Source of the DNA: Scytalidium lignicola
Taxonomy: Eukaryota; Ascomycota; Leotiomycetes
DNA: 64,000 bases
NCBI GenBank assembly: GCA_002812745.2
Contig: NCSJ02000130.1
Location: 1 to 64,000, forward strand
Direction of reading: 5' to 3'
How positions within the stretch are numbered: position 1 is the stretch's first letter; the number at the start of each line of letters is the position of its first letter. A program made the position numbers and the translations under genes. Below the pieces are notes generated by a model. The model saw only the letters and a program-made list of their open reading frames with translations, was not told the DNA's origin and did not search any database. Below are positions 1 to 12,838 of the stretch, in pieces.

Positions 1-1434
1 ATGGGGACCCGGTCGCTTCGGCACCTGCAGCCTGGGCACCAGCGCTCCAGTCCTTCCGTACCAACTCTTCTGAGCTCAGTAATAGTTACAGGCATCATCG
101 CAATCTGGCCATGCACAACTCGGTATATTCGGAGCGGCGCATCCTGAAATTAAGCCTGAATAGACTCTGTCTCGAGCAACTGCAATAGTTAGGAATGTAC
201 TGGCCCGCAAAATTTAACCGCTTCAAAACGCTACTTTGGTCGTATCTAGGAAGGTTTTGGTTTCCTATTGAAGACATCATAGCCAAGCTCGCGTGGATGT
301 GCGCTGCTCTGACCAAGGACTGCAACTCATCAAGCCTCGTTGCCTCCCGCTGACTGACGGATCCCACGAGGTTTTGTGTGACCTGATGGCTTGATAAGTG
401 AAAGTCTCTGGCGTTCGGGAGTAGACGGGGGACCTGGTTGCATCATGATCAACCAGAGTTGTGGCTGCAAGGAGGGTGTGTCTTGCCTCCTCTTGGCCAC
501 TCATAGAGCCTTGCTGTCTCAGCAGAAAAGGAGACTTCAACTAGAGCGATGCTGACCAAATCCACAGTAATCGAAGAATTGTTTTCTTTTGTAGTTTCTT
601 GAGACTCTCAACCCCTTCATCTTTGACGAGATGGCCAATATGCATGAGCGCCAGACAAAAGCAAGAGGGTGATAATCAGGCTGAAGAGGACGAGAGAGAG
701 AGAGAGAAGAAGCAAAGTCACGTTGATGACCACCAAAGACCAAAGACCGGAGGGCTCACTCTCCTTCTTTCCTTCTGTAATTAGCCCTTCGACCACCCAA
801 ACTGAGTCTGTTGGGGCGACCAGCCAATCATCAGGCAGAGCACGCACTCAATTTGGTGGCAGCCACCCTGGCTCGCGTGCCCGGATTGGGGATGGCGCAT
901 CCAGCCAGAGTTGGCAGTGTCCGTTGATTACTGATATTTCAGGCCGCCATCTGTATCCTTTTGTTCTTTTCCCCCGACATTCTCCCTCCCTGACGTCGGA
1001 GCCAGTCCCGGTCCCCTCCCCTCCCCCAGATTCCCCCGTCCACCCACTGTTTCGGGCCAACACGAATCGCTGCAATAATTATCTCGCATCCCTCCGCACT
1101 TTTTCTCGACCCTTTTCTCCCCCTAATTTTAACTTACTTCCCTCCTCGCTTCCACGGTTCATGCACGACAACTTCGAGTACTCGAATTCTACCTATGGTT
1201 GCGACCAATTCATAGTCGCTGTTGAAATCGCAGCAGGACCTTCTAGGAACTTCTTTATTGGGTTTGAGTCAGTGCGTGGATCACGACTTCGAGTAATCAG
1301 CTGGACCCCAGAAACGGCCGCGATATCCGCGCAACACCGCCCACCCCCGCAACCCCTTTCAATCAGTAACAAAGAGAGAGAGAGAGAGAAAGAGAAAGCA
1401 GCAAAGTAGATCACGGAAAGAATAGTCGCCCATC
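1..1434. other. left-edge intergenic region and facB leader
   Basis: No gene can be supported here. A frame open from the left edge to a stop at about 187 could be the tail of a gene entering the window, but nothing in it is recognisable. The stretch from about 960 to 1170 is pyrimidine-rich (many CCCT and TCCC runs), as in fungal promoters. Two GA microsatellites lie at about 692-710 and 1373-1391, the second ending some 45 bases before the facB start codon. The region is most simply the promoter and long 5' leader of facB. Confidence 0.5.
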
Positions 1435-4218
1435 ATGCCGGGAATACTGCCCATGAAGGTGATTAAGGTGGGCACGAGTTCGCAGAGTAGGATAGCGCAG
1501 GCCTGCGACAGGTGTCGTAGCAAGAAAATTCGATGCGATGGGATCCGTCCCTGCTGTACGCAGTGTGCGAACGTCGGCTTCGAATGTAAGACGAGCGATA
1601 AGTTGAGCAGGAGGGCCTTTCCGCGTGGATACACCGAGTCGTTGGAGGAGCGCGTGCGCTGTTTAGAGGCCGAGGTTAGGGAGCTGAAGGATTTGTTGGA
1701 TGAGAAGGACGAGAAGATTGATATGCTTTCAAAGATGAATTCGCACCCAAGGCCGCCTTTCTCAGCATCGGTTCCTAGTCCCGCAGCAGAGAGTCGCAGG
1801 GAGATGTCTGTAAGCCCGCCGAAGGAGGACGTGTTCCGTGTGCAGGCTTCACCGTTATTGCTTGGAGCCGATAATTCTGATTCTTACTTCATGGGAGCCT
1901 CAAGCGGAAGGGCGTTTGTCGGTATGTACTCTGCGTCATCTTTCAAAGGTGTGTTATTGAGTGCTAATATTGGTTAGATGCCTTTAAACGTAGAATCCAA
2001 GAGAGTGGGAAGTCTCTAGCAGGCTTCAACACTGAAGCATTCCTTAACATTCAAGCCGACTCCGGCAGCAAAGTACTTCCGGCATTATCTACACTCGGAA
2101 AAGCACCTCCTCGTATGTTCTCTGACCGGTGCGTCAACGTTTTCTTCCAGGAATGGGCGCCTCTATTTCCGGTGCTCCATAAGCCGACCTTCCTTCGACT
2201 CTACGAGGAGTACATGGCAAATTCTGAGCAAGTCAAAAACAATCACAAGCTCGCTCAACTACATCTCGTATTTAGCATTGCCGCTCTGTCCAGTACTCAG
2301 CCCGATAGAGCCCAGATTGCTACGTGCGAGAACCAATGGCGAACCTCTTTAGATTGTGTCCTCATGGATAATACGCTCGCAACCTTGCAATGCCTCATTT
2401 TGGCGATCATTAACTGTATCTGCAAAGCAGACTATACTAGACTGCAGCATTACAAGGGGCTTGCTGTTGCTGTTTCTCATCGTCTTGGTTTGCATCAAAG
2501 CCAAAAACGATTCTCGTTGGGCGCTTTAACAATTGAGACGCGAAAGAAAACTTTCTGGACCTTGTATACGCTTGACTGGTAAGTTCTACTCGGATTGATT
2601 GCATTGACTAAAGCTAATTTTCTCCTAAAGCTTCTCTGCAGCTTTGCTCGGCCTTCCGAAACTCCTCAAAGAAGAGGATATTCACGCAGAGTACCCTTCA
2701 GATACCGATGACGAATATGTCACGGAGAAAGGATTCTTGCCAACTCTTCCTGGCGAGTATACTAAGATTTCCAGTGCCCTTGCTCTCTTCCGTGTGTCTC
2801 GCATCCTCTCCAAAGTTCTCGATCAATTGTACCCTGCAGCTGCAACACATGAGCTATCTCTCCAGACGCTGCACTTGCTTGATGAGCAGCTCAATGAGTG
2901 GTCGGATAACCTTCCGATGCATCTGAAGCTCACATTTGTGCAAGATAAGCCTTCCACAGATATAACCGGCAGTCGATCTGCTCTTTTGGTATGCTAGATT
3001 GTTCTAAATTCACTATCATCGCCTCTACTAACAGCACACCAGTCCCTTGCCTATTACTACACCCGTACTTTGATTCATCGTCCTGCCGTAGGTTCGACGC
3101 TAGGCAATAAAGCATCATCGTCCGTTATCTCTCTTGCCGATTCGAGCAAGCATATAATCCAAATCGTGCAACTTCTTGAGGAACGCAACCTATCCTTCTC
3201 TTTCTGTATCAATAAGAATGAAGCGCTTACCCTCTGTGGATTGAGTCTTCTATACCAAGGCTTAGATCTCAAGCAGGAAGGGAAATTGATACAGGATAGC
3301 CAGCGCCTTGTAGTTGTTGTGATAGAGCTCCTAGAGAAGGCAGGAGCGCCTAGAGTAGCTGACTTCAAGAGACTTGCGATGTCAATGATCCATCCAGACG
3401 CAGCTTCATCAGCACTTATACAAAGCCCAGAGAGTACTGTGCCGGCACCCAAGTCTGTAAAGTCAGACTCCTCTCCTCCAACAGCAAGGAAACAGTTACG
3501 TCCTGTATCCTCAAAACATTCAACTGTTATGATGAGCGAAACAGATCTTCTTGCACAACAAGACAAACTACGCAGAGCAACAATGCCAAATATCTCAATG
3601 CAACGGCAAAATCGCAACTCATTCGATTCTGCTCGGTCAGATTCTCCGCTTTCCAGACATGGTTACCGCAGCTCCGGTCACAGCTCTCGTACCCCAGATA
3701 TAAAGCTTAACCTCGACTACTTTCCTTTAAGTGTGACTCCAAACACTGACTCCCCAGCACGTTCTCAACACCAAAACAATCCTAACAACCATACTCCACT
3801 CTTCCCTGCCACCACATATCCACCTTCTAAACATGCCAGCACCGTCATTCCATCTGAGTGGGAAGTCCTCCTAGGCTCTCTTGACAGCGGACAAGCCAAC
3901 CTCTATGATGCAATCTACGGCGGCCCCGCAATTGTGCTAGACGAAAACAATACACAGGTTACTCCATCAAACTACGATGAATGGTCACCTGAATCCTGGG
4001 AGATGACTGGATTAACCGTGAATGATTTTACGAATGTCCCTGCCGACCACAACGTAGCGCGGAGTGTGTTGAGTTTTAGTGATGATAGCGTCAGTTCTAC
4101 GGATGATATGTCGAGTAGTGAGACATTATCCGCGAATCGCCGCCACAATTTGGTTCCATCCACTGCGCCGTTAGAAAATTATATGTACGACGGATTGGAG
4201 GCGATGTTTGGGATGTGA
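1435..4218 (+). CDS. facB: FacB/Cat8-type Zn2Cys6 activator of acetate utilisation
   Basis: Zinc-cluster transcription factor of about 873 residues. Exons are 1435-1921, 1978-2578, 2631-2988 and 3043-4218. Residues 24-51 carry the Zn2Cys6 cluster (CDRC, then Cys34, Cys41, Cys44, Cys51), followed by the linker [18 protein letters not shown] and a leucine/charged coiled coil at about 72-100 for dimerisation. Exon 2 opens the fungal-specific transcription factor domain ([19 protein letters not shown]), which continues through [12 protein letters not shown] to about residue 590. The C-terminal third is Ser/Pro/Asn-rich and acidic, as expected of an activation region. The start, the very conserved [13 protein letters not shown] leader and the cluster match the FacB/Cat8 family as I know it. 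In that family the protein induces acetyl-CoA synthetase, glyoxylate-cycle and carnitine-shuttle genes on acetate. The acetyl-CoA synthetase gene lies at 40067-42533 in this window. Confidence 0.9.
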
Positions 4219-5013
4219 TTTTTGTTGTTTTCGTTGCTAGGAGAATGAGGCGCCTTGGGATTTAGGAGTCACGATTATTGCTAAAGCTTATTGCAGCGAG
4301 GTTCGGTTCTGGATTTGGAAATTTGTTGAAATGTGGGGTATATGACCCTCTTATATTTAGTCAGATCTGTTGCTTTTTTATCGTTGTATGTGGTACGGTA
4401 ACGGATGGGTTGGATACCTCTTATGCAGAACTTTGGGAGGACTGGTGTCAAAAAGAGTTACTACTTGAGCTATCTTTTTTAACTATTTTCTTCGCATCTA
4501 ACTGTATAGCACGCTACGTGTTTTCTTTTAATCTGGTTTGTCATGTGACAGGTTCCTTCGATTGGATTTATATTCTTTTTGGAGGCAACAATCGCTTTTG
4601 ATGTGCACCCGGATGCTATTATAGCGATTGTTTATGTAGTAATCTGCTAAAAAAAAAGTGAAATTCAAAGGCAATCACTTCTGTTATACAATTTGCCAGG
4701 CTCTTATCTGATTCAGGTATGATACTTGTGAGTGATTGTATTATTCAGTGGTAATTCGCAGCTTAGACATCGTGGTTAAAAGAATTACTAAAAAGGGGAA
4801 GTATCACATTCACAAGCATAGGCACAAGCACAGGCACAAGCAATATCAAAAATCCGGGACATATGTATGAAAGGACCAGAGAAACATCTCAGCATTCATT
4901 TTACCGGACGCCGGAGATATCTACAACTCAATGTGAACCTTTCAAAAATAGCCTAACCCCTCCACACCCCCTTCCGGTTACCATATTGCCCAGGTCATCA
5001 GATAGAAAACCGT
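4219..5013. other. convergent 3' region between facB and eL22
   Basis: AT-rich 3' flank shared by two converging genes. A short imperfect direct repeat (caca agc/ggc units) sits at about 4808-4845. I see no supported gene; a 107-codon open frame from 4278 lacks a proper start and has no recognisable content. Confidence 0.5.
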
Positions 5014-5792
5014 TTACTCATCATCCTCATCGGCTTCATCGTTAACAACGTTGAAGAATCGGAGCTCGTAGACACCCTTGGATGTGGAGACAACACGGAG
5101 CCAGTCACGGAGTTGCTGCTTCTTGAGGAACTTCTTTGTGCTAGACGTTGAATTAGTATCTATGCTACTTTTATATCTCCTAAAACGCGACATAGAGATT
5201 GGGGAGGGAGAAGAAAAGGGATAGAATCTTACAGGTACTTCAAGTATCGTCCTGAGAACTGAGTGTGGGCAATAACCTCGATCTTGCCGTCGCCCTGCTG
5301 GGAGATCTGGACAATTTCACCGAGGTTACCGACGCGGCCGTCGACCTTGATCTTGTCCTGGAGGAACTTCTCGAAGGCGGAGACGTCGAAGATCTTATCG
5401 CTAGCGGGTTGCGAAGCGTTGATGATGAACTGTTTTTATTGTTATTAATTATTATTTAAATCCCAATATTTTTGTTGTAGAAATGATTGTGTTTTTTTTT
5501 TGGTAGAAAGTGACGGCATTGGGAAAACGGANGGGGGGGTTTCTTACCTTCTTTGTAACCTTGGCTTGCTTCCCCTTGGAACCGGACTTCTGTAGATGAG
5601 AAAAACATACATGAGCATCTAGCCTACTGTATCACGCCACAACCCTATTCCTATATCTCTCACGTTCAATCATCATCATCATTCCATCTCCCGAAGGAGG
5701 AGATGGTGAGTGAGTGAGTGAAAAGAGACAGAAAGAGGGCGGGCCAACAGCAAAGCATGGTGTGGTCATGTACATACTGTTTGTGGTGCCAT
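5014..5792 (-). CDS. rpl22: 60S ribosomal protein eL22
   Basis: Cytosolic large-subunit ribosomal protein of 126 residues. Exons (in transcript order) are 5778-5792, 5548-5589, 5233-5429 and 5014-5140. The first exon holds only MAPQT. The product then reads through a Lys-rich segment, [60 protein letters not shown] and ends in an acidic tail (NDEADEDDE). This is the full eL22 fold at normal length. The multiple early introns are usual for fungal ribosomal protein genes. One ambiguous base (5532) lies in the second intron beside a G run and does not touch the coding sequence. Confidence 0.95.
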
Positions 5793-7014
5793 TATGAATT
5801 GGTAATGTTAGGTCGCAAAGAAGTTTGATCCTGCGCCGTTATAATTTTCGAATGTAGAGTTTTGGTGGTGGGAGTTGCGGTGGTAAGGAAAAAGTTCCAA
5901 CCTTTGCGATGGAATTATGTTCGTCCTTGAGTGCGCGCCAAGACTTGTGGTCCCTCGCTTACGGGTAACTGGGCAGAAAAGGTTTCTCTCTTAAAATGAT
6001 TGTGGGTGATATGATTGGTGAATTGGAATGCCTCATAGCGTAGTCCTGATTCGGAAAGTGTGGCAGTGGGAGCTGAGGCTGGTGGTCTTGGCGACGTCAT
6101 GCGACATTATTGGCGTGACGGTTACCGTTGCTCAGCTGTTGGTTGGGAATCCTCCTCCGGAGTACAGCGGTGATAAGGGAGGCGTTTAATTACGATGTTG
6201 CCGTGCAGTCCGAGCGGCATTCTGCTACAAATCTGCCACCAATCTCGTACGACTGAAGTTGTTGCCCTACCTTTGAAGGTGTAGACTTGTATAAAGAAGT
6301 CCTTCTAGATTGTTTCTAGATCCACCTTCTATGTAGGTTTCAGTGGTGTCTGGCGCATTTCACAATCATTGGGCTCGGTTGGGGGGAATAGAATTGCCAT
6401 AGCTTCATCATTATCAGATAGCAATTAACATCACGACAGGCATTTGTATCATGTAAATGAGGGGTATCGAGGATTAGGATTTATCTAAGTTTGTGTCATA
6501 GTACAAAGCCCATCCGACCGAGACCAAAAGAAGCCGCAGTCCGTAGACAATGCCGGCAATGCAAACCCCTACAAAAACATCGCAAGATAGAAAGAAAAGG
6601 GAAATCAAATCATCGCATTATCGATCATGCTTGTGCGGGCTTGTGTGAGCATCGATTGATTGAAAAACTGGCAGGTTTTCCCTTGGCGCATGCCTATCGT
6701 AGCCATAGAAAACGCTCAGACCGTTACAGGCATAGGCAATATGCTGGCGACTTTCAGCCACTGTTCAGGCTACGATGGGTTGCCAAGTCAGAGAGCCGAG
6801 TGTCGCGCAACGCCCAACGTGCCGGATGACCTATGGTCCCATGGAGCTGAAGAGAAAACAACTGATGCTTGGTGATGACACAGAAGAACGCCAGTGCGAA
6901 GATCAATTTAACCGAGTGGATAAGGACTCGATCAGGAAATGAAGATTATCGGTCGTGTAGAAGAATCGTAACATGGGGGGATAGGTGCGCCATTTTATAT
7001 TTTTTGTTCGTCCT
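5793..7014. other. intergenic region upstream of eL22 and downstream of PMP3
   Basis: The part next to 5792 should hold the eL22 promoter. The rest (about 6100-7010) shows only short open frames with no recognisable protein. A CGGAGTAC motif, recurrent in this window, occurs near 6158. Confidence 0.4.
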
Positions 7015-7413
7015 TTAATACTTGAGAATGATGTATAAGGCGTGGATGATACCAGGAATATAACTAGAGGAATTGTTAGATGTTGATGTAACCTTTTGAG
7101 CTTGGGTGGTAATGTTGATTTAATGCGCGGAGAGGGAGAGCTTACCCAAGGATCGTGAGCAGAACGTTAATCAACAGATCCGCTCCGCAACCACGTTCAA
7201 GGAAGACACCAAGAGGTGGGAGAATGATGGCAAGGATGATCTTGCAGATATCGCTGTGAGAGTGATGTTAGCCTTTAACAGTTCTCTCACGATGTTCTGC
7301 AGCAGAGAGCGTGGTGGTAGAGCTCTCTGCCATCGGATACTTCGGATGACGCAACCTCGAAGCTGGGCGAACGTTCACAAAGCGAGGGTAGCTTACCTAG
7401 AGGTGAAAGGCAT
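7015..7413 (-). CDS. pmp3: plasma membrane proteolipid 3 (Pmp3/UPF0057)
   Basis: Tiny hydrophobic membrane protein of 57 residues, in exons 7397-7413, 7146-7253 and 7015-7063. Although short, the spliced product is unmistakable: MPFTSSDICKIILAIILPPL opens the first helix, then GVFLERGCGADLLINVLLT with the family's central Gly-Cys-Gly turn, then LGYIPGIIHALYIILKY as the second helix. Pmp3 proteins sit in the plasma membrane and influence membrane potential and tolerance to salt and cationic compounds. The intron near the start codon (143 nt) is among the longer ones in the window. The gene is too short and too split to show as one long reading frame. Confidence 0.93.
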
Positions 7414-8676
7414 TATGATTGAAGGATGGACGGTGAGGTCTTAAAGCTGGAAAGACTTGAAAATTGAAGTGATTGTTGTTTAGTAAAAGACTGATGGGAC
7501 AGGTGAGGCTGTGTGAGATGAAGTCTAGAGTGTGGTAAGATGGAAGGGTGAACGCAGGGAGAGGAACCAGCAGTCTTTATTTATTGTCAACGACTGGGCG
7601 AGGCGGCAACCGGAGGTCTGACCCTACCACAACGTTGTTGCACGCCCAAGCAGCTTTTTGCAGCCAAGACCGCCTGTGCCAAGCTCGGCAAACCCACGTC
7701 ATCAACGGGTCAACGAAGGGCAACGAAGGGCACAAAGCAGCGATCTCCAATACGTCCAAAGGCAGGAATGGCGACAGGTGCGGTTCATGCAACTACGTCG
7801 TTCTTCATCAAACAGTCCACCAGCCAGAATTGCCATGGCAAGAGTCCAGACGAGCAAAAAGATGGGACAATAATTTATTAATCTCTTGTCGCCGTTGATG
7901 GAACGTGCACCAGCCACACAAGTTTACTTGCACACACGACTTCCCGGAGGTGCCGACGTCATTGTCGGGGCATAGAGCCTGAAGTGAACGAAGAGGCATG
8001 ATTATCAATACCGTAGTATCATGAACTTACCTGCAGACTCTAGCTTTCCACGTCTCGTGCGTGCGTGCATTCCTTGGGTGTGTTTGTCTCCCAAGACTCT
8101 CAGTCGTGTCAGTACAGTATGGAAATAACGGACGCAGTTTACGCGCCGCAAAAAGAACTTGCATCACAGGACCGAAAAATCACAGCTCCACAACTCTGAA
8201 TTAGAAAACCCATGTCTGCTCCTTACTGTATTACAGTATGATGGATGATCATCAGCTGGCGACCCTGCGTTGCCCTGATACTTTCCCCTCTTCAGCCACA
8301 CTGCGTGCGGTAAATGCGACGACGGCTCAACCGGGAACTGCCTCAACGAAACCTCTCTTATCTTCTCCAAGTGAATATTTGCCCTCGACGCCATACCAGT
8401 AGGAGGAACGTCACATCAGACGATGCAAGTCCAAGCTCCTCCGCATAGCTCGTCAGGCGGGCAAAGGCACGTGCCGTAAGGCTGTGTTGAGTGGAGTCCT
8501 GATTTCGGATCAAGGAGAAATGCGGGCCAGCAACTTTTTTATGCTTTTTAAGGATCTGATTTCTAAGGCAACAGAGCATTTTATCTAAGGCATCAATCTG
8601 TGCCCCTCCATCAACATTTTTATGCTTATAACTGTCAACCTGCGGTTACTTCGATGACAGACAACAGCCATCCACT
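7414..8676. other. divergent promoter region, PMP3 / GTPase gene
   Basis: 1.26 kb between two genes that point away from each other. It should contain both promoters. Several overlapping short open frames on both strands occur at 7550-8580, but none has a recognisable domain or splice pattern, so I call no gene. Confidence 0.45.
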
Positions 8677-10143
8677 ATGCCACGAGATCCTCTAATCGGT
8701 CTCGTCGGAAAGCCCTCGTCCGGCAAGAGCACGACGCTCAACAGCTTGACGGACGCCACATCAAAAGTTGGTTGGTAGATTCTACCCCCTCATGCTCGTC
8801 GGTGGGACTTCCATAACTGACACAATGGAACCCTGCCAGGTAACTTCCCGTAAGACAATCCCGCCTCCAGCTGCATTTCATCCCAAATCCTTCTATTTTG
8901 GTTGGATATATGTGCTAAATAACGCCTCTTCAGGTTCACAACAATCGATCCCCAACGAGCAATTGGCTACCTCCAAATCTCTTGCGCCTGCGCCCGTTTC
9001 GACTTGACATCCCGCTGCAAACCCAATTACGGCTCCTGCATTAATGGCACGCGCTCCGTACCCATTGAGCTGCTCGACGTCGCTGGTCTCGTCCCTGGTG
9101 CCCATGAAGGCCGTGGCTTAGGTAATAAATTCCTGGACGATCTCCGCCACGCAGATGCATTGGTCCATGTGGTCGATGTATCTGGCACCACGGATGCGGA
9201 GGGTAAGGTGACAAGAGGGTATGATCCTTCTCAAGACATCGTGTGGTTAAGGAGCGAAATTGTTCAATGGATTAAGGGAAACCTGATGAACCGGTGGGGC
9301 AGTATCAAACGCAGACATATGGCAGTAAAGGCGACGGCCGTGGAGACATTACAGGGCCAGTTCTCCGGATATGGGTCTACTGCAGCGGTGGTTGCGCGAA
9401 CTTTGGACAGATTAGGTCTCAAGGAGCCTCTGGAGAACTGGTCCGATGAAACCATCGACACAGTCGTCAATGCCTTCACGGATGAAAAGTTCCCCACCAT
9501 TATTGCGCTGAATAAGATCGATCACCCTGATGCAGACAAGAATATTTCCAAGATAGCGAAAATGCAGGATCCCAAGAGAATTGTGCTCTGCTCCGCTATC
9601 TCGGAGGTGTTCTTAAGAAGGCTGGCCAAGCAGGGGTATATACGATATACGGAGGGCAGCGAATTCGTCGATACTAGGGATGATCTGATTGCTGATGGCG
9701 ATCCCACTGGTGGTGGATTGAAGGAAATGGACGAGAAGTTGAAGAATCGGATCGAGAATCTCAAGGACATGGTGCTTTATCGCTTCGGATCAACCGGTGT
9801 GGTGCAGGTGCTCTCTAGGGCGGCCGAGTTACTCGGTTTAGTTCCTGTATTTCCGGTAAAGAACATTTCAACATTTAGCTCTGGAAATTCTGGGGGTTCT
9901 AGTGCTGTTTTTAGGGATTGCGTACTTGTTAAGAAAGGTACTACAGTTGCAGAAGCTGCGAGGAAGATCATGGGTGATGCGCCCCTGGCTTATGTGGAAG
10001 GTGCTGGAGGCGTGAGAGTTGGTGAAGATGATATCGTTGCTGTAGGGAAGAATGACGTAAGTTAACTCCTGAAAGAGTTTTATAATAATGGTCGTTTTTC
10101 TAACAGTGAGGTTTAGGTTCTTTCGTTCAAGATTGGCAAATAA
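8677..10143 (+). CDS. OBG-family GTPase of the YGR210C/Ylf2 type
   Basis: Predicted GTPase of 417 residues with a very short second exon: exons 8677-8770, 8840-8849 (10 nt), 8934-10056 and 10117-10143. The G1 P-loop [10 protein letters not shown] is at residues 11-20, G2/switch I reads [16 protein letters not shown]3 is [20 protein letters not shown] (DxxG), and G4 is NKID near residue 215. The C-terminal part ends in a TGS-like segment with [13 protein letters not shown] and [12 protein letters not shown]. This combination fits the YGR210C (Ylf2) group of OBG GTPases found in fungi and archaea, relatives of OLA1/YchF, with an inferred link to ribosomes or translation. The exact cellular role is not established to my knowledge. 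The 10-nt exon restores the switch I region (NFP), so splicing of this exon is needed for a working G domain. Confidence 0.88.
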
Positions 10144-10477
10144 ATGTAGATATGAATATTACCGTCATCGGGCGTTTGTTTAGTTTGGGGATAAATGGGC
10201 ATACATAGCACGGGAGTTCTGGATTTGGGTGGCATCTATGATTTTGTGAAGAAATTTTACATGTACACTTCTACATGTAGGCAGATATGTTATGAAGAAA
10301 TGAGCCAACAGCTTCAGACGAAATCTAGCGAAGATTCGATCTTCTGTGGTATATGTGTATGCATATTTATATGTACTCATCTATATGTCTTCCTTGCGCT
10401 ACAAATAACCTCCCAACCTAGTAGCATAAAAATGCATTGCCCAAATCCTAATAGTTGAAAAAGAGAAAATCAAGGGT
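10144..10477. other. convergent 3' region
   Basis: 334 bp of AT-rich DNA between converging genes. It contains alternating purine-pyrimidine stretches (tacatgtacac, gtatatgtgtatgc, tatatgtac) typical of 3' flanks. I see nothing else. Confidence 0.5.
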
Positions 10478-11676
10478 TTAAAACCCATCAACCTCAACCA
10501 CCTTTCCCTTCTCGTGCTTCAGTCTCTCCTTATTTACATCCACCCACCATGGAAATGTAGGATCCTTACTGGCACTGTTCCCCTCAGCATCAAGCTCATC
10601 CCAAGGTTTAGGACTCAGAATGTAGTGGATATTCTTGACCTCCTCATCCCTCCAAATAGGACTATGCACGTAATCCCACCGCAGCGTCTTCAGTGCATTG
10701 TATACATATGGAAGAGGCACCCACCGGCCACGGAAGAGATCCGATAGCAGTGACTGATCGGCAAAGTCCATGTTGATGACTGCGTCGGAGGACATGTACT
10801 CCAGGATGCGATTGTAGATGCCTGCGGACGGGTTGACGACTTGGAGGCCGCCGTTCATGAAGCCTAGGGGGCCAACGGCTGGATCAGCACCGGTGTGCTG
10901 CGCGATATCAGGCGTGGAATGCTGGGAGGTGAAGGCGCAGTGTTTGGGGATCCTAATGAGGCATAGGTTATCAGTTATTAAATTCCTTCTAATCTTTTTT
11001 TCCTTTTCTTCTCTTTTATAATTTTACGGACTGTATTATGGGGGCAAAGTCTGTATAAAAGGAGCTCTTACCAATCGCTTGGATAATGTGGTTTGTTCAA
11101 CGGATTGCACACACAGGCATGTCCAGCTGCGAAAACCCTCTCCCCGTTACCGTTCAGCTCCGGCGCATCGAGTTCGAGATCCATCAACTCGTCCATATTT
11201 CTTAGACACAGCATATCGCTATCAAGCTGAACCACGCGATCGTACTCTACTAGGCTAAAAGGCGTCAACTTGCTCCAGCAGTCGTAAAATCGCGGATCGG
11301 CGCTGTAGTCCTTGCCCTTGGTTGGGAGCAGGTATTCGACATGTTGCTTTGGAATTCCGCGACGCTCGAGAGCTGCATGACCTTCTGGGGGGAAGGAATC
11401 GGTGTAGAGGGCCACGAGCGGGTACTTGGAATTTTGTTTCTTTAGACTGTAGTCTAGGGTGAGGAGGCCCGAGAGGTATTTGGTGTTGGTAATCAGGGTC
11501 GTCCAGACTAGATTGAGATAAAAATGTTAGAGGGCTAGTAAAATATATTTTCTTCTCTTTTCTCTCTGTCTCTCCTAACAATAAAATAAGAGGCTTTAAA
11601 TAGAGACAAGGAAGTCTGTTTGCTACCTACCTTTTTTTGACTCTGTTACCCTTTTGCCGTTGCCATTTGTAGCCAT
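10478..11676 (-). CDS. glycosyltransferase family 8 protein (glycogenin/galactinol-synthase-like)
   Basis: GT-A fold retaining glycosyltransferase of 318 residues, in exons 11631-11676, 11072-11507 and 10478-10952. The fold starts with VWTTLITNTKYLSGLLTLDY, carries the metal-binding DxD motif in VVQLDSDMLCLRNMDEL (about residue 110), and has the family's later motifs PLGFMNGGLQVVNPS and MDFADQSLLSDLFRGRW with NALKTLRW. No signal peptide or membrane segment is visible, so a cytosolic enzyme is likely. GT8 members of this size use UDP-glucose or UDP-galactose; glycogenin usually has a long C-terminal glycogen-synthase-binding tail, which is missing here, so I would not call it glycogenin. Acceptor unknown. 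Confidence 0.85.
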
Positions 11677-12838
11677 GACTGTTAACACCGCGGGGTCCTT
11701 ATCAGGAGCAAAATAAGATAGATAAGATATTCTACAACCAGCTACTTGCTATAGAAGATTAGGAGTATATAATCGAGAGTCAAATCGAGCTATGCACGAT
11801 GCTCAGGAGGCAGAGCGCTGTCATAAAATTACCGTCGATGCCATATCTGTGTTGAACTACTGTCTTACTGTACAAGTGATTAATCTCGGAACCCCCTCTA
11901 CGAAAATTGGGCATTTTTAATCTGAGGCGTATCTCCGCTAGGCAAAGCGGCGGAGGTTGAGTAGGTTAGCTAATGCACCTCGAGAATGGTGTGCTCTAGC
12001 GGGGCAAATCTCATGCCAGGGATCCAGCGAGCCTCGAGATCCGGTACAGCAGAAAGTATAATTAGCAATCACAAGCACAAGGGAACTGGTTATTGTAACT
12101 TCGAAGTCTTGTTGTTTATAATCATTGCACGGCCATTTCCGCACTTTGAGATCTACCGTGCTTACTGCACCGTATCGTACAGGAACCGATGTTGTTACTA
12201 ATCTAATCATCAAAGCCATCCTGTACCCCGCCATTCGCATCTCTCCCCGAGTTCGCAGAGCGTTGCTGTAGACTTCCAACGGGGCAATTGCCGGGAATAT
12301 GCGCCATGTAGTTAGACAAATACCTTGGTGAACAACTTTTTCTGAAACTACTGTTGTTTATTATTAACAGAACGCCAGAAATCCTACACTGAGCATTCTG
12401 TTGAACGCTTCGGATTTTAGATTAAGTATCCTCTCGGGCATCGCTCGGTTGAGAAATCTACGTTCCAGGAATATTATCCACCCAAAATCTCTCTTTGACC
12501 AGTCACACATCAAAGAATTACTTTAAGCCTAAGGCAGCAACACTAAAAAAGGCCTTTCGGGGCCCGAGGATAGTATGCCGAGACCTTCGACACAAGTACG
12601 GAGTACTTGATATCGCAAACGTTTTCCTAACGGAGCTATTCACATTTACTAGCTCTTGTTAATTGCTAGTTTATGTTTATATACAAAAATGATGGACAGA
12701 TCACGTCCTTAAACAATCCCAAATCGTAGCCGCGTCTTATGTTGTCGCCAAAGCTGCGTCGACTTGGGTTTAGTGGGACACCCCTTGCATGAATGGCATA
12801 TGGCTGCACCGGCAATATCGAAAAAGTCCATCACCACC
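11677..12838. other. divergent intergenic region, GT8 gene / mitochondrial carrier
   Basis: About 1.16 kb without a supportable gene. It contains a near-palindromic agtacggagtact at 12595-12607, one of several copies of this motif in the window. Promoters of both neighbours should lie at the two ends. Confidence 0.45.

Noticed and set aside
3..187. Open plus-strand frame from the left edge, ending in CLEQLQ and a stop
   Set aside because: Only 61 codons, no recognisable motif. It may be the tail of a gene outside the window, but chance is equally likely.
4278..4601. 107-codon frame in the facB 3' flank
   Set aside because: Starts with TTG, lies in AT-rich 3' DNA, and shows no domain.
6491..6875. 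Two overlapping plus frames upstream of PMP3's 3' end
   Set aside because: Very basic, arbitrary composition with no splice sites or homology that I recognise.
8164..8579. Overlapping minus-strand frames before the GTPase gene
   Set aside because: No ATG-linked gene structure or conserved motif; the region is a divergent promoter.
10478..11676. Calling the GT8 protein glycogenin
   Set aside because: The long C-terminal glycogen-synthase-binding region of glycogenin is absent.
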